Below are positions 42,553-52,570 of a stretch of 64,000 bases of DNA, piece after piece (within the stretch, counting starts at the first letter, position 1; every line of letters starts with the position of its first letter). Position numbers and translations under genes: made by a program. The DNA is taken from positions 2,356,001 through 2,420,000 of the forward strand of contig NZ_CP130701.1 of the NCBI RefSeq assembly GCF_030553075.1. Reading direction: 5' to 3'. The notes under the pieces were generated by a model. That model was not told where the DNA came from and searched no databases. It saw only the letters and a list, made by a program, of their open reading frames with translations. The DNA comes from Halomonas sp. I5-271120 (lineage in GTDB: Bacteria > Pseudomonadota > Gammaproteobacteria > Pseudomonadales > Halomonadaceae).

Positions 42553-44799
42553 TCAACTCCCCAACCCACTCACCCGCATCACCCTTCTCTGCGCCGCGTC
42601 CATCAGCTGGCCGCGGCCGGTTTCCACTAGCGTCAGCCAGTGGCGGGCGCGGGTGATGCCGGTGTAGACCAGCTCCCGGGTGAGGATGGGATTCGGCGCG
42701 TCGGGCAGCACCAGGGCGGCGTGGGTGAACTCCGAGCCCTGTGATTTGTGTACCGTCATCGCGAATACCGTCTCCACCGCTTGCAGGCGCGAGGGCAGTA
42801 CCCACTTGATGCGGTCGGTGCCGTCGCCGGCTGGGAAGGCGACCCGCAGCAGGCGGCGGCTGCCGTCGCCGGGCTTTGCATCCGGGCGCGGCATATCCAG
42901 GGTGATGCCGATATCGCCGTTCATTAGCCCCAGTCCGTAGTCGTTCTTGGTGACGAGCACCGGGCGGCCGGGGTACCAGCGCTGGCGGCCGTCCTGGCTG
43001 TCGATCAGCTTTTCTCGCTCCAGCGCTTGGCGCACTCGCTCGTTCAGGCCTTCCACACCCCAGGGGCCGCGGCGCAGCGCGCACAGCAGCTGGAAGTCGC
43101 CGTGGGCCGCCAGCACGTCGCGGGCCCAAGCATCGAACTGTTCCTGTTCCGCGCCATCCGCCGGGCGCCGCTCCGCCATCACGCTCAGAAAGTGGCGATA
43201 GCCCACTGGGGGCGGCAGCGTTTCGCCGCGATGTATGCGGCCCTGGCCGGCATTGGGAAAACGCTCGGGGCAGCCGCTCACGGCCAGGCGGGCCAGGCCG
43301 CGCTCGTCGTCGGTGGAAAGTTTCAGGTGCGAAAGGTCGGCGAAGCCGTGGTTGAGTGCGTCACCGATGGCGCGGCGCTTGGCGGTGGGCTCGGCTTCCA
43401 TGTTGATCGCGGCGGCCAACTGTCCGATGCCGCTCTCGGCGGTGAAGCGGTGGCTGACGCGCAGCATGGCGATGGCTTGGTCGAGGGTCTGGCCGTCGGC
43501 GTTCAGGGTGTTCTCGGGCAGCGGCTGGCCGGTGGCCTTGGCTAGCCAATCAGCGGTGGCCGGGGTGTAGTGGCCGCCCTCGGCCCGGGCGCACAGGTCA
43601 CCGAGCACCGAGCCGGCCTCCACCGAGGCGAGCTGGTCCTTATCGCCCAGCAGCACCAGCCGCGCCCGGGGCGGCAGCGCTTCGAGCATCGCGGCCATCA
43701 TGCCTACGTCTACCATCGAGGCCTCGTCCACCACCAGCACGTCTAGCGGCAGCGGGTTGTGGCGGTCGTGGCGGAAGCGGCGGGTGTCAGGGCGCGAGCC
43801 CAATAAACGGTGCAGGGTGCTAACTTCCTTGGGAATCACCTCGCGCAGCCTTTCGGGGTCGTCGGCTAGGCCGTTGAGATCGAGCTTGGCCACCTGGCCG
43901 GCGATGGATTCATTGAGCCGGGCGGCGGCCTTGCCGGTGGGCGCGGCCAGGCGGATGCGCAGGGCCTGTTCGCCCCCATCTTCTTCACCCTTGCTATTCG
44001 CCATGTTATTCCCCAAGGCAAGCGCCTGAAGCAGGGCGAGCAGGCGCACCACGGTGGTGGTTTTGCCGGTTCCGGGGCCGCCGGTGATCACCGCGAAACG
44101 CGAGCGGTCGGCCAGGGCGCAGGCGGCCTTTTGCCAGTCGAGGGGCGCGGGCTGTGTCGGCTCGGGAAACAGCGCGTCGAGAATCGGGCGCAGCCGGGCC
44201 GCGTCCGTAGCATCGTCGCTATCCGTTCCATCGAGCCGGGCGACGATCTGGCTGTGGATATCCTGCTCGTGCTGCCAGTAGCGGCGCAGGTAGAGGCGCG
44301 GGCGGGCGTTGGTGCCGGCGAGCACCAGTGGCGTGCTGCCGGGGCCTTCGGCCACCAGCTCGGGCTGAGTCAGCGCTGCGCGCCAGGCGTCGAGATCCAG
44401 CGCGGCCATCACTCGGCTGGGCAGCGGCGGCGGGTCTTCCAGGCTGTCGCCTTCCGGCGGCAGCGAGAGTGCCAGGTCCGGGGTGGCCAGCGTCTGGGCC
44501 AGGTCCAGGCAGACATGGCCGCGGCCGAGCTGATGGCTGGCCAGCGCCGCCGCCAACAGCAGTAGAGGTGAGGCCTCACTTACCGTTTTCGCCTCGCGAT
44601 GCAGGAAGGCGGCGAAGGCGCGGTCCAGCGAGCGCAGCCAGCCGCGCTCCACCCAGCGGTCGAGTAGGGCGAACAGCGCCGCGTGATCGGCCAGCGCGTT
44701 TTCGGGCGCTCTAATAAGCGCGTTTTCGGGCGCTTGAATCAGCGCGGTCTCCGGGGCGTCGGTATTGACCGGGGAGGTGTTGGAAGATGTCGGCATCAT
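42553..44799 (-). CDS. recD: Exodeoxyribonuclease V alpha subunit RecD
   Basis: A 748-residue SF1 5'-3' helicase, longer than E. coli RecD (about 608). Walker A ITGGPGTGKTTTVVRLLALLQ near 240, Walker B VLVVDEASMVDVGMM near 355, LVLLGDKDQLASVEAGSVLGDL, and the motif VI-type AMTVHKSQGSEF with TGITRARHWLTLVETG near the end. The N-terminus has tandem 8-residue units (APETALIQ, APENALIR, APENALAD). The ATG overlaps the recB stop by 4 bp (ATGA), so recC-recB-recD form one operon. The complex repairs double-strand breaks and degrades phage DNA. Confidence 0.95.
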   Translation of the reverse strand: MMPTSSNTSPVNTDAPETALIQAPENALIRAPENALADHAALFALLDRWVERGWLRSLDRAFAAFLHREAKTVSEASPLLLLAAALASHQLGRGHVCLDLAQTLATPDLALSLPPEGDSLEDPPPLPSRVMAALDLDAWRAALTQPELVAEGPGSTPLVLAGTNARPRLYLRRYWQHEQDIHSQIVARLDGTDSDDATDAARLRPILDALFPEPTQPAPLDWQKAACALADRSRFAVITGGPGTGKTTTVVRLLALLQALALGNNMANSKGEEDGGEQALRIRLAAPTGKAAARLNESIAGQVAKLDLNGLADDPERLREVIPKEVSTLHRLLGSRPDTRRFRHDRHNPLPLDVLVVDEASMVDVGMMAAMLEALPPRARLVLLGDKDQLASVEAGSVLGDLCARAEGGHYTPATADWLAKATGQPLPENTLNADGQTLDQAIAMLRVSHRFTAESGIGQLAAAINMEAEPTAKRRAIGDALNHGFADLSHLKLSTDDERGLARLAVSGCPERFPNAGQGRIHRGETLPPPVGYRHFLSVMAERRPADGAEQEQFDAWARDVLAAHGDFQLLCALRRGPWGVEGLNERVRQALEREKLIDSQDGRQRWYPGRPVLVTKNDYGLGLMNGDIGITLDMPRPDAKPGDGSRRLLRVAFPAGDGTDRIKWVLPSRLQAVETVFAMTVHKSQGSEFTHAALVLPDAPNPILTRELVYTGITRARHWLTLVETGRGQLMDAAQRRVMRVSGLGS
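44695..44762 (-). repeat. 24-bp tandem repeats in the recD 5' end
   Basis: Three imperfect units coding APETALIQ, APENALIR, APENALAD. In-frame, so copy changes add or remove 8 residues ahead of the conserved RecD domain. Confidence 0.75.
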
Positions 44800-47700
44800 G
44801 CGGTGGCCTCCTCGGCACTGAACAGGGCATCGAGCGCGAGGATCAGCTCGCTTGGCGGGCGTTCGGCGTGCACGCCGCGGGAAGGCGCGCGGGTGCCGCG
44901 CAGGAAGACGTAGAGCGCCCCGCCCAGGTGGCGTTCGATATCGTAGTCCGGCAGCCGGGCCTTGAGCAGCCGGTGCAGGGCCAGCAGGTAGAGGCAGTAC
45001 TGCACGTCATAGCGCTTCTCGAGTACGGCATCGGCCATCGCCGTCTCGGTGTAGGCGGCATCGTCCGCACCCAGATGGTTGGACTTCCAGTCGAGCACAT
45101 AGAAGCGCCCTTCATGTTCCACCACCAGGTCGATGAAGCCCTTGAGCATGCCGTTCAGCGTATCGGGCTCGAGCGCCGGCCGTGGACGCCCGTCGAGTGT
45201 GTGAGCGCTTACGAGGGCGTCCAGCTTGCGCGTATTCACCTTGTGGGCGGCGAACCAGAATTCCAGCTCGACGCGGTAGTCGGTAGCGCCGTCCAGGGCA
45301 TCCAGGCGCAGCGGCGCGGCCTCTCCATCGCCTGAATCCGGCACTGGCAGCGGCGTGGTCAAAAGCTCCGGCAGCCACTGTTCGAGTGCGGCGATCTGGC
45401 CTTCCCAGCCGCGACGGTTGGCGCGCCGGGCCAGGGTGTCGGTGCGCAGCTCGGCGTCCTCGGCGATCTTGGCAAAGCCTTCCTCGCCGGCCCATTCCAG
45501 CAGGCCGTGCAGGAAGGTGCCTGCAGAGGGCCCGCGGGGGAAGCGGTGGAGCGAGCCTTCGCTCACCGTGGCGGCGTTGGCATCGAAGGGCTCGTGGATC
45601 ACCTCCATGGCCGTCGCCTCATCGGCGGTGGTGGGCTCGGGCGACGGCTCCGCCTCGGCGCTGGCTTCTGTATTGTCCTCATCCGGGGTGGCGCCTGTGC
45701 GCAGCGCCGAGTAGCTGGCGATCCACCAGTGCTCGCGGATCGTCCGGGTGGGCGCGCGGGCCTCACCGAGCGGCGTGTCGTCGCTGGCGAGTTCCACCGG
45801 CGTGGCATCGGCCTCGGGAGCATCCTGCACCGTAACTCTTTGAGCTCCATCGCCGGCGTGCTCGTCGGCCAGCGCTTCGAGTGCCGGGCGCAGCTTGTCG
45901 GGTGAGAGCGCCTGGCCGCCAGCGATCAGATGGCCGACGGCGCTGCGTTCCATGGCCTCCAGCGGCGCCAGGCCGAGCCAGGTGGCGTGGCGGGCGCGGG
46001 TCAGGGCGACGTAGAGCTTGCGCAGATCCTCGCCCAGGCGCTCGTGGTCGGCGCGGGCGAGGGTGGCCTCGTCGGCGGACAACGTCAGGCGCAGGTTCCC
46101 GTCGTCGTCGTGCCAGCGCAGCGGCAAGTCGCCGGCCTTTACCGGGCGGAAGGCGGCGATGAAGGGCAGGAACACCAGCGGGTACTCCAGGCCCTTGGAC
46201 TTGTGGATGGTAACCACCTGCACCAGGTCTGCGTCGCTTTCCAGGCGCAGGCGGTGGGTGTCGGATTGGGCCTGTGGATGCGCGCGGGACTCGGCGAGAA
46301 AGCGCAGCAGGGCGTGCTCGCCGTCGATCTCGGTACTGGCCTCCTGGAGCAATTCGCCGAGGTGCAAGAGGTCAGTGAGCCGTCGCTCGCCCTCGGGCAC
46401 TGCAAGCAGCCGGCCGGGCACCGCGAAGTCGGCCAGCAGCCGATGCAGCATGGGCAGCACGCCACGGCGCTGCCACTGGCGGTGGTAGTCGCGAAACTGC
46501 ATTACCCGCGCCTCCCAGGCCAGCTCGTCCTGCTGGGGGCCGCCGTTCAGGGCGTCGAGCTCGGCAAGCGACAGCCCCAGGCTCGGCGTGGCGAGCGCGG
46601 CACGCAGGGAGCGTTCGTCGTCCGGCGCGGCGCAGGCGGCTAGCCACATCTCCAGCTCGGCGGCGGCCTCGGTCTCGAATACGCCTTCCTTGTCGGAGAG
46701 GTAGACGCTGCGGATGCCCCGGGCCAGCAGGGCGCCCCGGATGGCGCGGGCCTCGCCGGCGTTGTTGACCAACACGGCCAGATCCGACGGCGCCAGCGGC
46801 TTAAGCGCTCCGTCTTGCTTGGTGTTCGTCTGCACAAAGCCCGTCTGCCCGGCCTGGCCCTCGCGTAGGAGACTGGCCATCTCGGTGGCGCAGCGTCCGG
46901 CCAGCTCGTGGAGGTAGGCCGATTTCGACAAGGCGTCTTCAGCGTCCAGGTGCCAAAGCGTCAGCGCGGGTTGGGGCGCGCCGAGGCGAACCAGGGCATC
47001 CTTGCGACCGTTCGCGTCCACTGGTGCAAAAGGCACCGGATTGTCATCGCCGCGGCGGAAGAGGAAGGCGCCGGCTTCGCTCTGCTCGGCATGTTCGAAC
47101 ACCCGGTTGACCGCCTCGACCATCGGCGTGGCGGAGCGGAAGTTGGTGCCCAGGGTGACGTGGCGGCCGGCGGTGTCGCGCCGGGCCTGAAGGTAGGTAT
47201 GGATATCGGCGCCGCGAAAGGCGTAGATCGCCTGCTTGGGGTCGCCGATCAGCAGCACGGCGCTCTTGTCAGCGCCCGAAGCTGCGCTCTTGTCAGCGCC
47301 CGAAGCCGCGCTCTTGTCAGCGCCCGAAGCCGCGCTATTTTCAGCGCCCGAAGCTGCGCTGGGGCTCTTTTCACTGTCATCAACGCCGCCGCGGTTCTCG
47401 GCCAGCCGGTAGACCCGGTCGAACAGCCGGTACTGCACCGGGTCGGTGTCCTGGAACTCGTCGACCAATGCTACCGGGAACTGCTCGCGGATGCGGGCGG
47501 CCAGGGTCTTGCCGGCCTCGCCTGCGAAGGCGGCGTCCAGCCGGTGCAGCAGGTCGTCGGGGCCGAGCTCGGCGCGGCGGCGCTGCACGGTCTCGCGGCG
47601 GGCGGCCATCCAGTGAACGGCGTGGGCGAGCAGGTCGGCGAATGGGTCGGGCAGCTCGGCGAGCTGATCCGGCAGCGCTTCCAGGGCCTCCAGCGCCGGC

Positions 47701-48893
47701 AGGTTGGGGACGGGATCTTCCTTCCAGATCTCGGCGATGCCTTCGGGCGTCAGCCGTTTCCAGGCGGCGTCGGTCAGTGCCGGCTTGGCCAGTTCGGGGT
47801 CATTCGCCCAGTCGCGCAGGGCGGCGAGCCAGTTGGCGCGGCTTCGGGCGTTGAGCTTCTGGCCGTTGAACGCCTTGCGCTTGGCGGCGGCCTCAAGAAG
47901 CGCTTCTAACTCGTCGAGCCAGGCCGGCCACGGCGCCTTGAGCTCGGCCAGCGCCGCGGCGCGCTGCTCACGGTAGTTGGCCAGCGCCTCGAAGGGCGGC
48001 GGTGCCACGGGCAGGGCGGCGGCGTGGGTGCGCAGCCGGCCGGCGGTGTCGTTAAGGGTGTCCGGCGTGGTCCAGTAGCGGGCGATGAGCTGCAGCGCTT
48101 CGGGGTCGAGGTCGTAGTAGAAGCTGCGCCAGTAGTCCCGGGCGATCTCCAGGTCCATCTCCGACTGATCCAGCGACATCTCCAGGGCGAACAGGCTGCC
48201 GCTGTCGAAGGCGTGCTCGCGCAGCATGCGGTGGCACCAGGCGTGAATGGTGGAGACGGCGGCTTCGTCCATCCATTCGGCGGCCAGTCGTAGGCGGCGG
48301 GCGCAGGTCGGCCAGCTCTCGCGGGGGTAGCTGTCGCGCAGGGCGAGCAGAGGATCGCCGCTCGGCTTCTCATTGCTCAATGGAACGCCGCCCGACACTT
48401 CGTCTGCGGGCGCTACGTTATCCACAGCCGGTTCGGCGAAGAGATCACCTGTCAGTCCTTCGTCCGACGAAGCTGATTCGCCGGCAGACCAGCGCGGAGG
48501 CGCTATAGACCCGTCCTTGGGCGCTACCGATGCCATCCCTGGCATCGGACCTCCGCCATGGTCTGCCTTCGGCGCTTCGCCTTCTGGGTTGGCCGCTTGT
48601 TGAAACGCCTCAGCCGCTTCCACTAGCCGGGCGCGGATGCGGTCGCGCAGCTCCTGGGTGGCGGCATTGGTGAAGGTGACCACCAGGATCTCCGGCGGCG
48701 TCAGCGGCCGCGGGAAGCTGGCCGCGTCGTCTTCGTTCCGCGGGCCGAGCACCAGGCGCAGGTAGAGCAGGGCAATGGTGAAGGTCTTGCCGGTGCCGGC
48801 GCTGGCCTCGATCAGCCGGCTGCCGGTAAGCGGCAGGGCGACCGGGTCGAGGCGTGGCGTCTCGGCCGCTTGCATGGCTTCCGTCATCGTCAT
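44796..48893 (-). CDS. recB: Exodeoxyribonuclease V beta subunit RecB
   Basis: A 1365-residue helicase-nuclease (E. coli RecB 1180). SF1 helicase: Walker A EASAGTGKTFTIALLYL at 29-45, LVDEFQDTDPVQYRLFD near 475, LLIGDPKQAIYAFRGAD near 545, TIHKSKGLEYPLVFLPF and YVALTRARHATWLG. The C-terminal nuclease has GFIDLVVEHEGRFYVLDWKSNHLG with the Asp/Asp-Lys metal site. Two insertions explain the extra length: residues about 100-180, low complexity and coded by a palindromic element (48479-48574), and residues 512-543, four KSAASGAD units directly before helicase motif III. The ATG overlaps the recC stop (ATGA). Confidence 0.95.
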   Translation of the reverse strand: MTMTEAMQAAETPRLDPVALPLTGSRLIEASAGTGKTFTIALLYLRLVLGPRNEDDAASFPRPLTPPEILVVTFTNAATQELRDRIRARLVEAAEAFQQAANPEGEAPKADHGGGPMPGMASVAPKDGSIAPPRWSAGESASSDEGLTGDLFAEPAVDNVAPADEVSGGVPLSNEKPSGDPLLALRDSYPRESWPTCARRLRLAAEWMDEAAVSTIHAWCHRMLREHAFDSGSLFALEMSLDQSEMDLEIARDYWRSFYYDLDPEALQLIARYWTTPDTLNDTAGRLRTHAAALPVAPPPFEALANYREQRAAALAELKAPWPAWLDELEALLEAAAKRKAFNGQKLNARSRANWLAALRDWANDPELAKPALTDAAWKRLTPEGIAEIWKEDPVPNLPALEALEALPDQLAELPDPFADLLAHAVHWMAARRETVQRRRAELGPDDLLHRLDAAFAGEAGKTLAARIREQFPVALVDEFQDTDPVQYRLFDRVYRLAENRGGVDDSEKSPSAASGAENSAASGADKSAASGADKSAASGADKSAVLLIGDPKQAIYAFRGADIHTYLQARRDTAGRHVTLGTNFRSATPMVEAVNRVFEHAEQSEAGAFLFRRGDDNPVPFAPVDANGRKDALVRLGAPQPALTLWHLDAEDALSKSAYLHELAGRCATEMASLLREGQAGQTGFVQTNTKQDGALKPLAPSDLAVLVNNAGEARAIRGALLARGIRSVYLSDKEGVFETEAAAELEMWLAACAAPDDERSLRAALATPSLGLSLAELDALNGGPQQDELAWEARVMQFRDYHRQWQRRGVLPMLHRLLADFAVPGRLLAVPEGERRLTDLLHLGELLQEASTEIDGEHALLRFLAESRAHPQAQSDTHRLRLESDADLVQVVTIHKSKGLEYPLVFLPFIAAFRPVKAGDLPLRWHDDDGNLRLTLSADEATLARADHERLGEDLRKLYVALTRARHATWLGLAPLEAMERSAVGHLIAGGQALSPDKLRPALEALADEHAGDGAQRVTVQDAPEADATPVELASDDTPLGEARAPTRTIREHWWIASYSALRTGATPDEDNTEASAEAEPSPEPTTADEATAMEVIHEPFDANAATVSEGSLHRFPRGPSAGTFLHGLLEWAGEEGFAKIAEDAELRTDTLARRANRRGWEGQIAALEQWLPELLTTPLPVPDSGDGEAAPLRLDALDGATDYRVELEFWFAAHKVNTRKLDALVSAHTLDGRPRPALEPDTLNGMLKGFIDLVVEHEGRFYVLDWKSNHLGADDAAYTETAMADAVLEKRYDVQYCLYLLALHRLLKARLPDYDIERHLGGALYVFLRGTRAPSRGVHAERPPSELILALDALFSAEEATA
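47265..47360 (-). repeat. Four 24-bp tandem repeats inside recB
   Basis: Units at 47265, 47289, 47313 and 47337, three nearly identical (CTTGTCAGCGCCCGAAGC plus TGCGCT or CGCGCT). They encode KSAASGAD repeats just before the LLIGDPKQA helicase motif. Confidence 0.9.
48479..48574. repeat. Palindromic REP/MITE-like element inside recB
   Basis: Terminal inverted repeats: 48479-48500 (CGCC-GGCAGACCA-GCG-CGGAGG) against the complement of 48550-48574 (CGCC-GAA-GGCAGACCA-TGG-CGGAGG). Inside is a perfect hairpin at 48527-48548 (CCGATGCCA-TCCC-TGGCATCGG). Another short palindrome, CTTCG-TCCGA-CGAAG, lies just outside at about 48458-48472. The reading frame passes through it (APPRWSAGES, SVAPKDGS). 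Confidence 0.75.
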
Positions 48894-51800
48894 GCCTTGC
48901 CTCCCTGGCCCTTGCTGCCGTTCTTTTCGTTCTTTTTATCGCCGCTGCCCTTTGCCTTCACGGCATCGTGCAGCGGCGCGTAGAGCGCATTCGTCAGCTC
49001 GGTGAAGTGCTGCCCGGAGGTCTGATGGCGTACTAGGCTTGCGAGGTCGCGCCACTGGCGGGCCAGATACGGGTCGCGGTCGCGCTCACCGGGCGTGTAG
49101 TCGTTGCCCTCGAACACCTGAACGGCGGCCTTCCAGGCCTTGAAGTCGGCTTCCTCTGCTTTCTTCTCATCGCCACCGAAGACGCGGGCCAGGGCGTTCT
49201 CGTCGCCCCCCTTCTCGTGCCAGGCGAAGGCGGTGTCCCGGGCCAGCGGCAGCGGGGCGGTCATGCCGGCGCGCCAGGCGCGGGCGACGGCCTCTAAATG
49301 CTTGCGGGCGGTGCCGGCGTCCAGAGGCGCCAGGGTGCCGCCGCCGGCCCGGGAGAGCAGCACCGTGGTCATGGGGCCCAGGGCGAGTTGGCCGGCCAAG
49401 TGGGCGACCCAGGGGGCCAGCCAGTGCTTCCAGTTGTATTTGCCCTTGTTGACCAGGCTGCTGGTCATCAGCACCAGGCGGCAGCGTTCGCCGTCTGCGT
49501 TCTCGCGCAGGCCGTCCAGCCAGTCCTCCACCCGCAGCGGATCAGTCGACAGTGGGTCCTCGCCCGTATCAAGCGTCAGCGAGACCGCCGCCGGGGTCTC
49601 CCAGGCGTAGGGCCAGGCCTCGAGTTGGTCGGCGTAGTCGCCAAGCACCTTGTCCAGCGGCTCGACTAGCTGTTCGCGCATTAGCTCGGCGAAGCCGCCC
49701 ATGGCCAGGCGCCCCTCGCGCTCCAGGCGCTCCAGAGTGTCGTGAATGGCGGGCGTTGGCGGTTCGGACGCATCGACGGCGCGGCGCCCGGCCTCGATCA
49801 GCGCCTGCTGGAGCTGCCAGTGGTCCAGGCCGTCCAGGGCGAAGGGCTCGTGGTCCGGGCTTTCCAGCGCCTCGCGCTCGAGGTAGACGCCGAGCCGGGT
49901 GGTGAAGAAGGCCTTCACCGGGTCCTTGAGAAAGCCACTGAGGCGCGCCAGTGGCAGTGCCGTGTCGATCTCCATCGGCGGCAGCTCGCCGTCGACGGCG
50001 GTTTCGGGAGATGAATGGCCGGCATGGATCGCTCGCCATTCATGAGCATAGGTATACAGGCCTCGCTCGCCCGTAAAGTAGTGTCTGCTAAACGGCTGCA
50101 GCGGATGCTCGGTGGTCAGGGCGTCGACGAGGGCCTGGCCGGTGGCGTCGCCTTCTTCTGCGCCGGCCAGTTTCCAGCCAGCGGCGAGGTGGTCGCGCAG
50201 CTGGCCGAGCAGTACCGAGGGTGGGCACGGCTCGTTGTCGTGGATACTGCGGCCGACCCAACTGATCATCAGGCTGTCGCGGGCCGAGAGCAGCGCCTCG
50301 AGGAACAGGTAGCGGTCGTCCTCGCGGCGCGAGCGGTCGCCAGGGCGGTAGTCGTGCCCCATCAGGTCAATATCCAGCGGGCGCTGTACCCGCGGGTACT
50401 CGCCGTCGTTCATGCCCAGCAGGCAGACGTGGCGGAACGGGATGGCGCGCATCGGCATCAGGGTGGCGACGTTCACCGCGCCGGCCAGGAAGCGCTGGGA
50501 GAGGTTGGCTTCGTCGAGCTGGCCAAGCCAGTGCTCGCGTACCACCGAGAGCGGTAGGGCTTCGGTAAGGCCAGCGTCCTCTGTGGTCTCCTGCCAGTCT
50601 TCCAGCAGTTCGCCCAGGCGGTTGAGGGTAGCAAGGTCGGCCTCGTCCTCGGCGGCGAAGCAATCGCTCAGCAAGCCGCGCAGGCGGCGGCACCAGGTGG
50701 CTACGTCGGCGGGCTCGCTGAGCGCGCGCCACTGGGCCTCGAGGGCGTCGAGCAGGTCCATCAGTGGGCCGGCCAGCGCGGCCTCCAGGCCGCCGATGTC
50801 GCCATAGGGCTCGATGTCGTGCCAGGGACCGCCGGCGCTTTCGTTGTCCGTACTTTGGCCCACCGCGTAGCCTAGCATCAGGCGACGCAGGCCAAAGGCC
50901 CAGGTGTTGGCGGTAAGACCGCCTGGCAGGTCGAGCCGGGCGCGCTGCTCGGCGTTGAGCCCCCAGCGGATGCCGGCGCCCTCGATCCAGCGGCGCAGCA
51001 CCGGCAGGTCGTCGGCGGTCAGTCCGAAGCGCCCGCGCAGGGCGGGGACTTCCAGCAGGTCGAGCAGGTCACTCACCGTGAGCCGCGATTCCGGCAGGTG
51101 CAGCAGCGCCTCCAGCGCCACCAGCAGCGGCTGGCGGTGGCGGCTGGTCTGGTCGGAGAGCGTAAAGGGAATGTGGCGCGGGTCGTCCTGGGGTAGCCGG
51201 CCGAATACCGCTTGTACAGCGGCGGCGTAGGTGTCGATGTCCGGCACCATCACCAGCACGTCGCGCGGGCGCAGCGTGGGGTCGGCGTCGAAGGCGGCCA
51301 GTAGCTGGTCGTGGAGGATCTCCACCTCGCGCAGGGCGCTGTGGGCGACGTGGAAGCGCAGGCTGCGATCAAGGGCCGGGTCCACCGCTGGCCAGGTGTC
51401 GCGGGTCTCCTGGGGTGGCCGCAGTTCGAGGATGTCGTCCTGAAGTTGCTGCAGTAGCCCCGTGGTCTCGCCGTCGGCGGGCGAGTCGAACAGGTCGATG
51501 CGCAGCGCCTCGGCATCGAACAGCGCCCGGTAGGCGTCCTGGTCGTCGAACTCATCGAGTAGGCGCAGGTAGTCGCGGCCCTGCTTGCCCCATGCGGCCA
51601 GCAGCGGTTGGGCGTGCAGGTGCAGCTGGGTGTCATCGAGTTCGAGCGGCATGCCGGGGCGATGACGCTGGCGCCGACGGGCGGCCCGCAAGAGGTCCTT
51701 GTGCTCGATGATGTCTGCCCAGTAGTGGCGGCAGGGGTTGTGCACGCATAGCAGCACCTGGGTGACCTTCGACACCGCGGCTAGCGCCTCCAGCGTTTGG

Positions 51801-52570
51801 CGGGGCAGCGAGGAGATGCCGAATACCACTACCCGGCGCGGTAGTCCGGCCGGTCGCGTCTCTTTGTTCAGGGCTTCGGGCGTCAGTTCGCGGCAGGCCT
51901 CAAGGAAGCGGGTGTGTACCCAGGCACGGCTGGTGGCCAGGCCGTTTTCGCCCAGTCCTTGAGAAATGTCGTCGCGCAGCCGCCGCCACAGCGCCGGTTG
52001 CCAGCACTGGTCCTCGGCGAGCGGCCGGGCCTGGCCGCGGGCATCGATCAGCTCGTCGCGGCCCTCGGCCCAGGCGGCCAGCCAGTCGGCGCGGTAGACC
52101 TGGTACTGGTCGAACAGGTCGGCCAGGCGCTCGGCGAGCTGATGGCGCTTGCGCAGGTCATCGTCGTCGGCCAGAAAGCGCGCCAGCGGGGCGAAGGTCT
52201 CGTCATCCACCAACTCCGGCAGCAGACGCATCAGTCGCCAGATAAGGCGCGGCTTGTCCAAGGGTGATGACGGCGGCACGGCTTCATTGCCCAGCACTGC
52301 GCGGTAGGCCTGCCACAGGTAGCGGGCTGGCAGGGTGACATCCATCGCCGCGGCGATGCCGGCGCCGGCGGGCGGGTCGGCGGCCAGCGCCAGCTTCAGC
52401 CACTGGCTGATGCCGTTGCTCTGCACCAGAATCACTTCGTCTTCCAGCGGCCCCAGCGGATGGGTCCGCAGCCATTCCACCGCCAGGTCGCGCAGCGTTT
52501 CCAGGCGATTGCCGTGGATCACCATGAAGCCGGGGCTGAGCTCGGATCCCTGGGAGAGACGGAGGGGCAT
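48890..52570 (-). CDS. recC: Exodeoxyribonuclease V gamma subunit RecC
   Basis: A 1226-residue protein (E. coli RecC 1122). The start FMVIHGNRLETLRDLAVEWLRTHPLGPLEDEVILVQSNGISQWLKLALA is characteristic, as are PRRVVVFGISSLPRQTLEALAAVS, HIPFTLSDQTSRHRQPLLVALEALLHLPESRL and MRAIPFRHVCLLGMNDGEYPRVQRPLDIDLM. RecC has inactive helicase and nuclease folds and recognises Chi. The ATG at 52570 has AAGGAA at good spacing. It leads the recC-recB-recD operon. Confidence 0.95.
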   Translation of the reverse strand: MPLRLSQGSELSPGFMVIHGNRLETLRDLAVEWLRTHPLGPLEDEVILVQSNGISQWLKLALAADPPAGAGIAAAMDVTLPARYLWQAYRAVLGNEAVPPSSPLDKPRLIWRLMRLLPELVDDETFAPLARFLADDDDLRKRHQLAERLADLFDQYQVYRADWLAAWAEGRDELIDARGQARPLAEDQCWQPALWRRLRDDISQGLGENGLATSRAWVHTRFLEACRELTPEALNKETRPAGLPRRVVVFGISSLPRQTLEALAAVSKVTQVLLCVHNPCRHYWADIIEHKDLLRAARRRQRHRPGMPLELDDTQLHLHAQPLLAAWGKQGRDYLRLLDEFDDQDAYRALFDAEALRIDLFDSPADGETTGLLQQLQDDILELRPPQETRDTWPAVDPALDRSLRFHVAHSALREVEILHDQLLAAFDADPTLRPRDVLVMVPDIDTYAAAVQAVFGRLPQDDPRHIPFTLSDQTSRHRQPLLVALEALLHLPESRLTVSDLLDLLEVPALRGRFGLTADDLPVLRRWIEGAGIRWGLNAEQRARLDLPGGLTANTWAFGLRRLMLGYAVGQSTDNESAGGPWHDIEPYGDIGGLEAALAGPLMDLLDALEAQWRALSEPADVATWCRRLRGLLSDCFAAEDEADLATLNRLGELLEDWQETTEDAGLTEALPLSVVREHWLGQLDEANLSQRFLAGAVNVATLMPMRAIPFRHVCLLGMNDGEYPRVQRPLDIDLMGHDYRPGDRSRREDDRYLFLEALLSARDSLMISWVGRSIHDNEPCPPSVLLGQLRDHLAAGWKLAGAEEGDATGQALVDALTTEHPLQPFSRHYFTGERGLYTYAHEWRAIHAGHSSPETAVDGELPPMEIDTALPLARLSGFLKDPVKAFFTTRLGVYLEREALESPDHEPFALDGLDHWQLQQALIEAGRRAVDASEPPTPAIHDTLERLEREGRLAMGGFAELMREQLVEPLDKVLGDYADQLEAWPYAWETPAAVSLTLDTGEDPLSTDPLRVEDWLDGLRENADGERCRLVLMTSSLVNKGKYNWKHWLAPWVAHLAGQLALGPMTTVLLSRAGGGTLAPLDAGTARKHLEAVARAWRAGMTAPLPLARDTAFAWHEKGGDENALARVFGGDEKKAEEADFKAWKAAVQVFEGNDYTPGERDRDPYLARQWRDLASLVRHQTSGQHFTELTNALYAPLHDAVKAKGSGDKKNEKNGSKGQGGKA

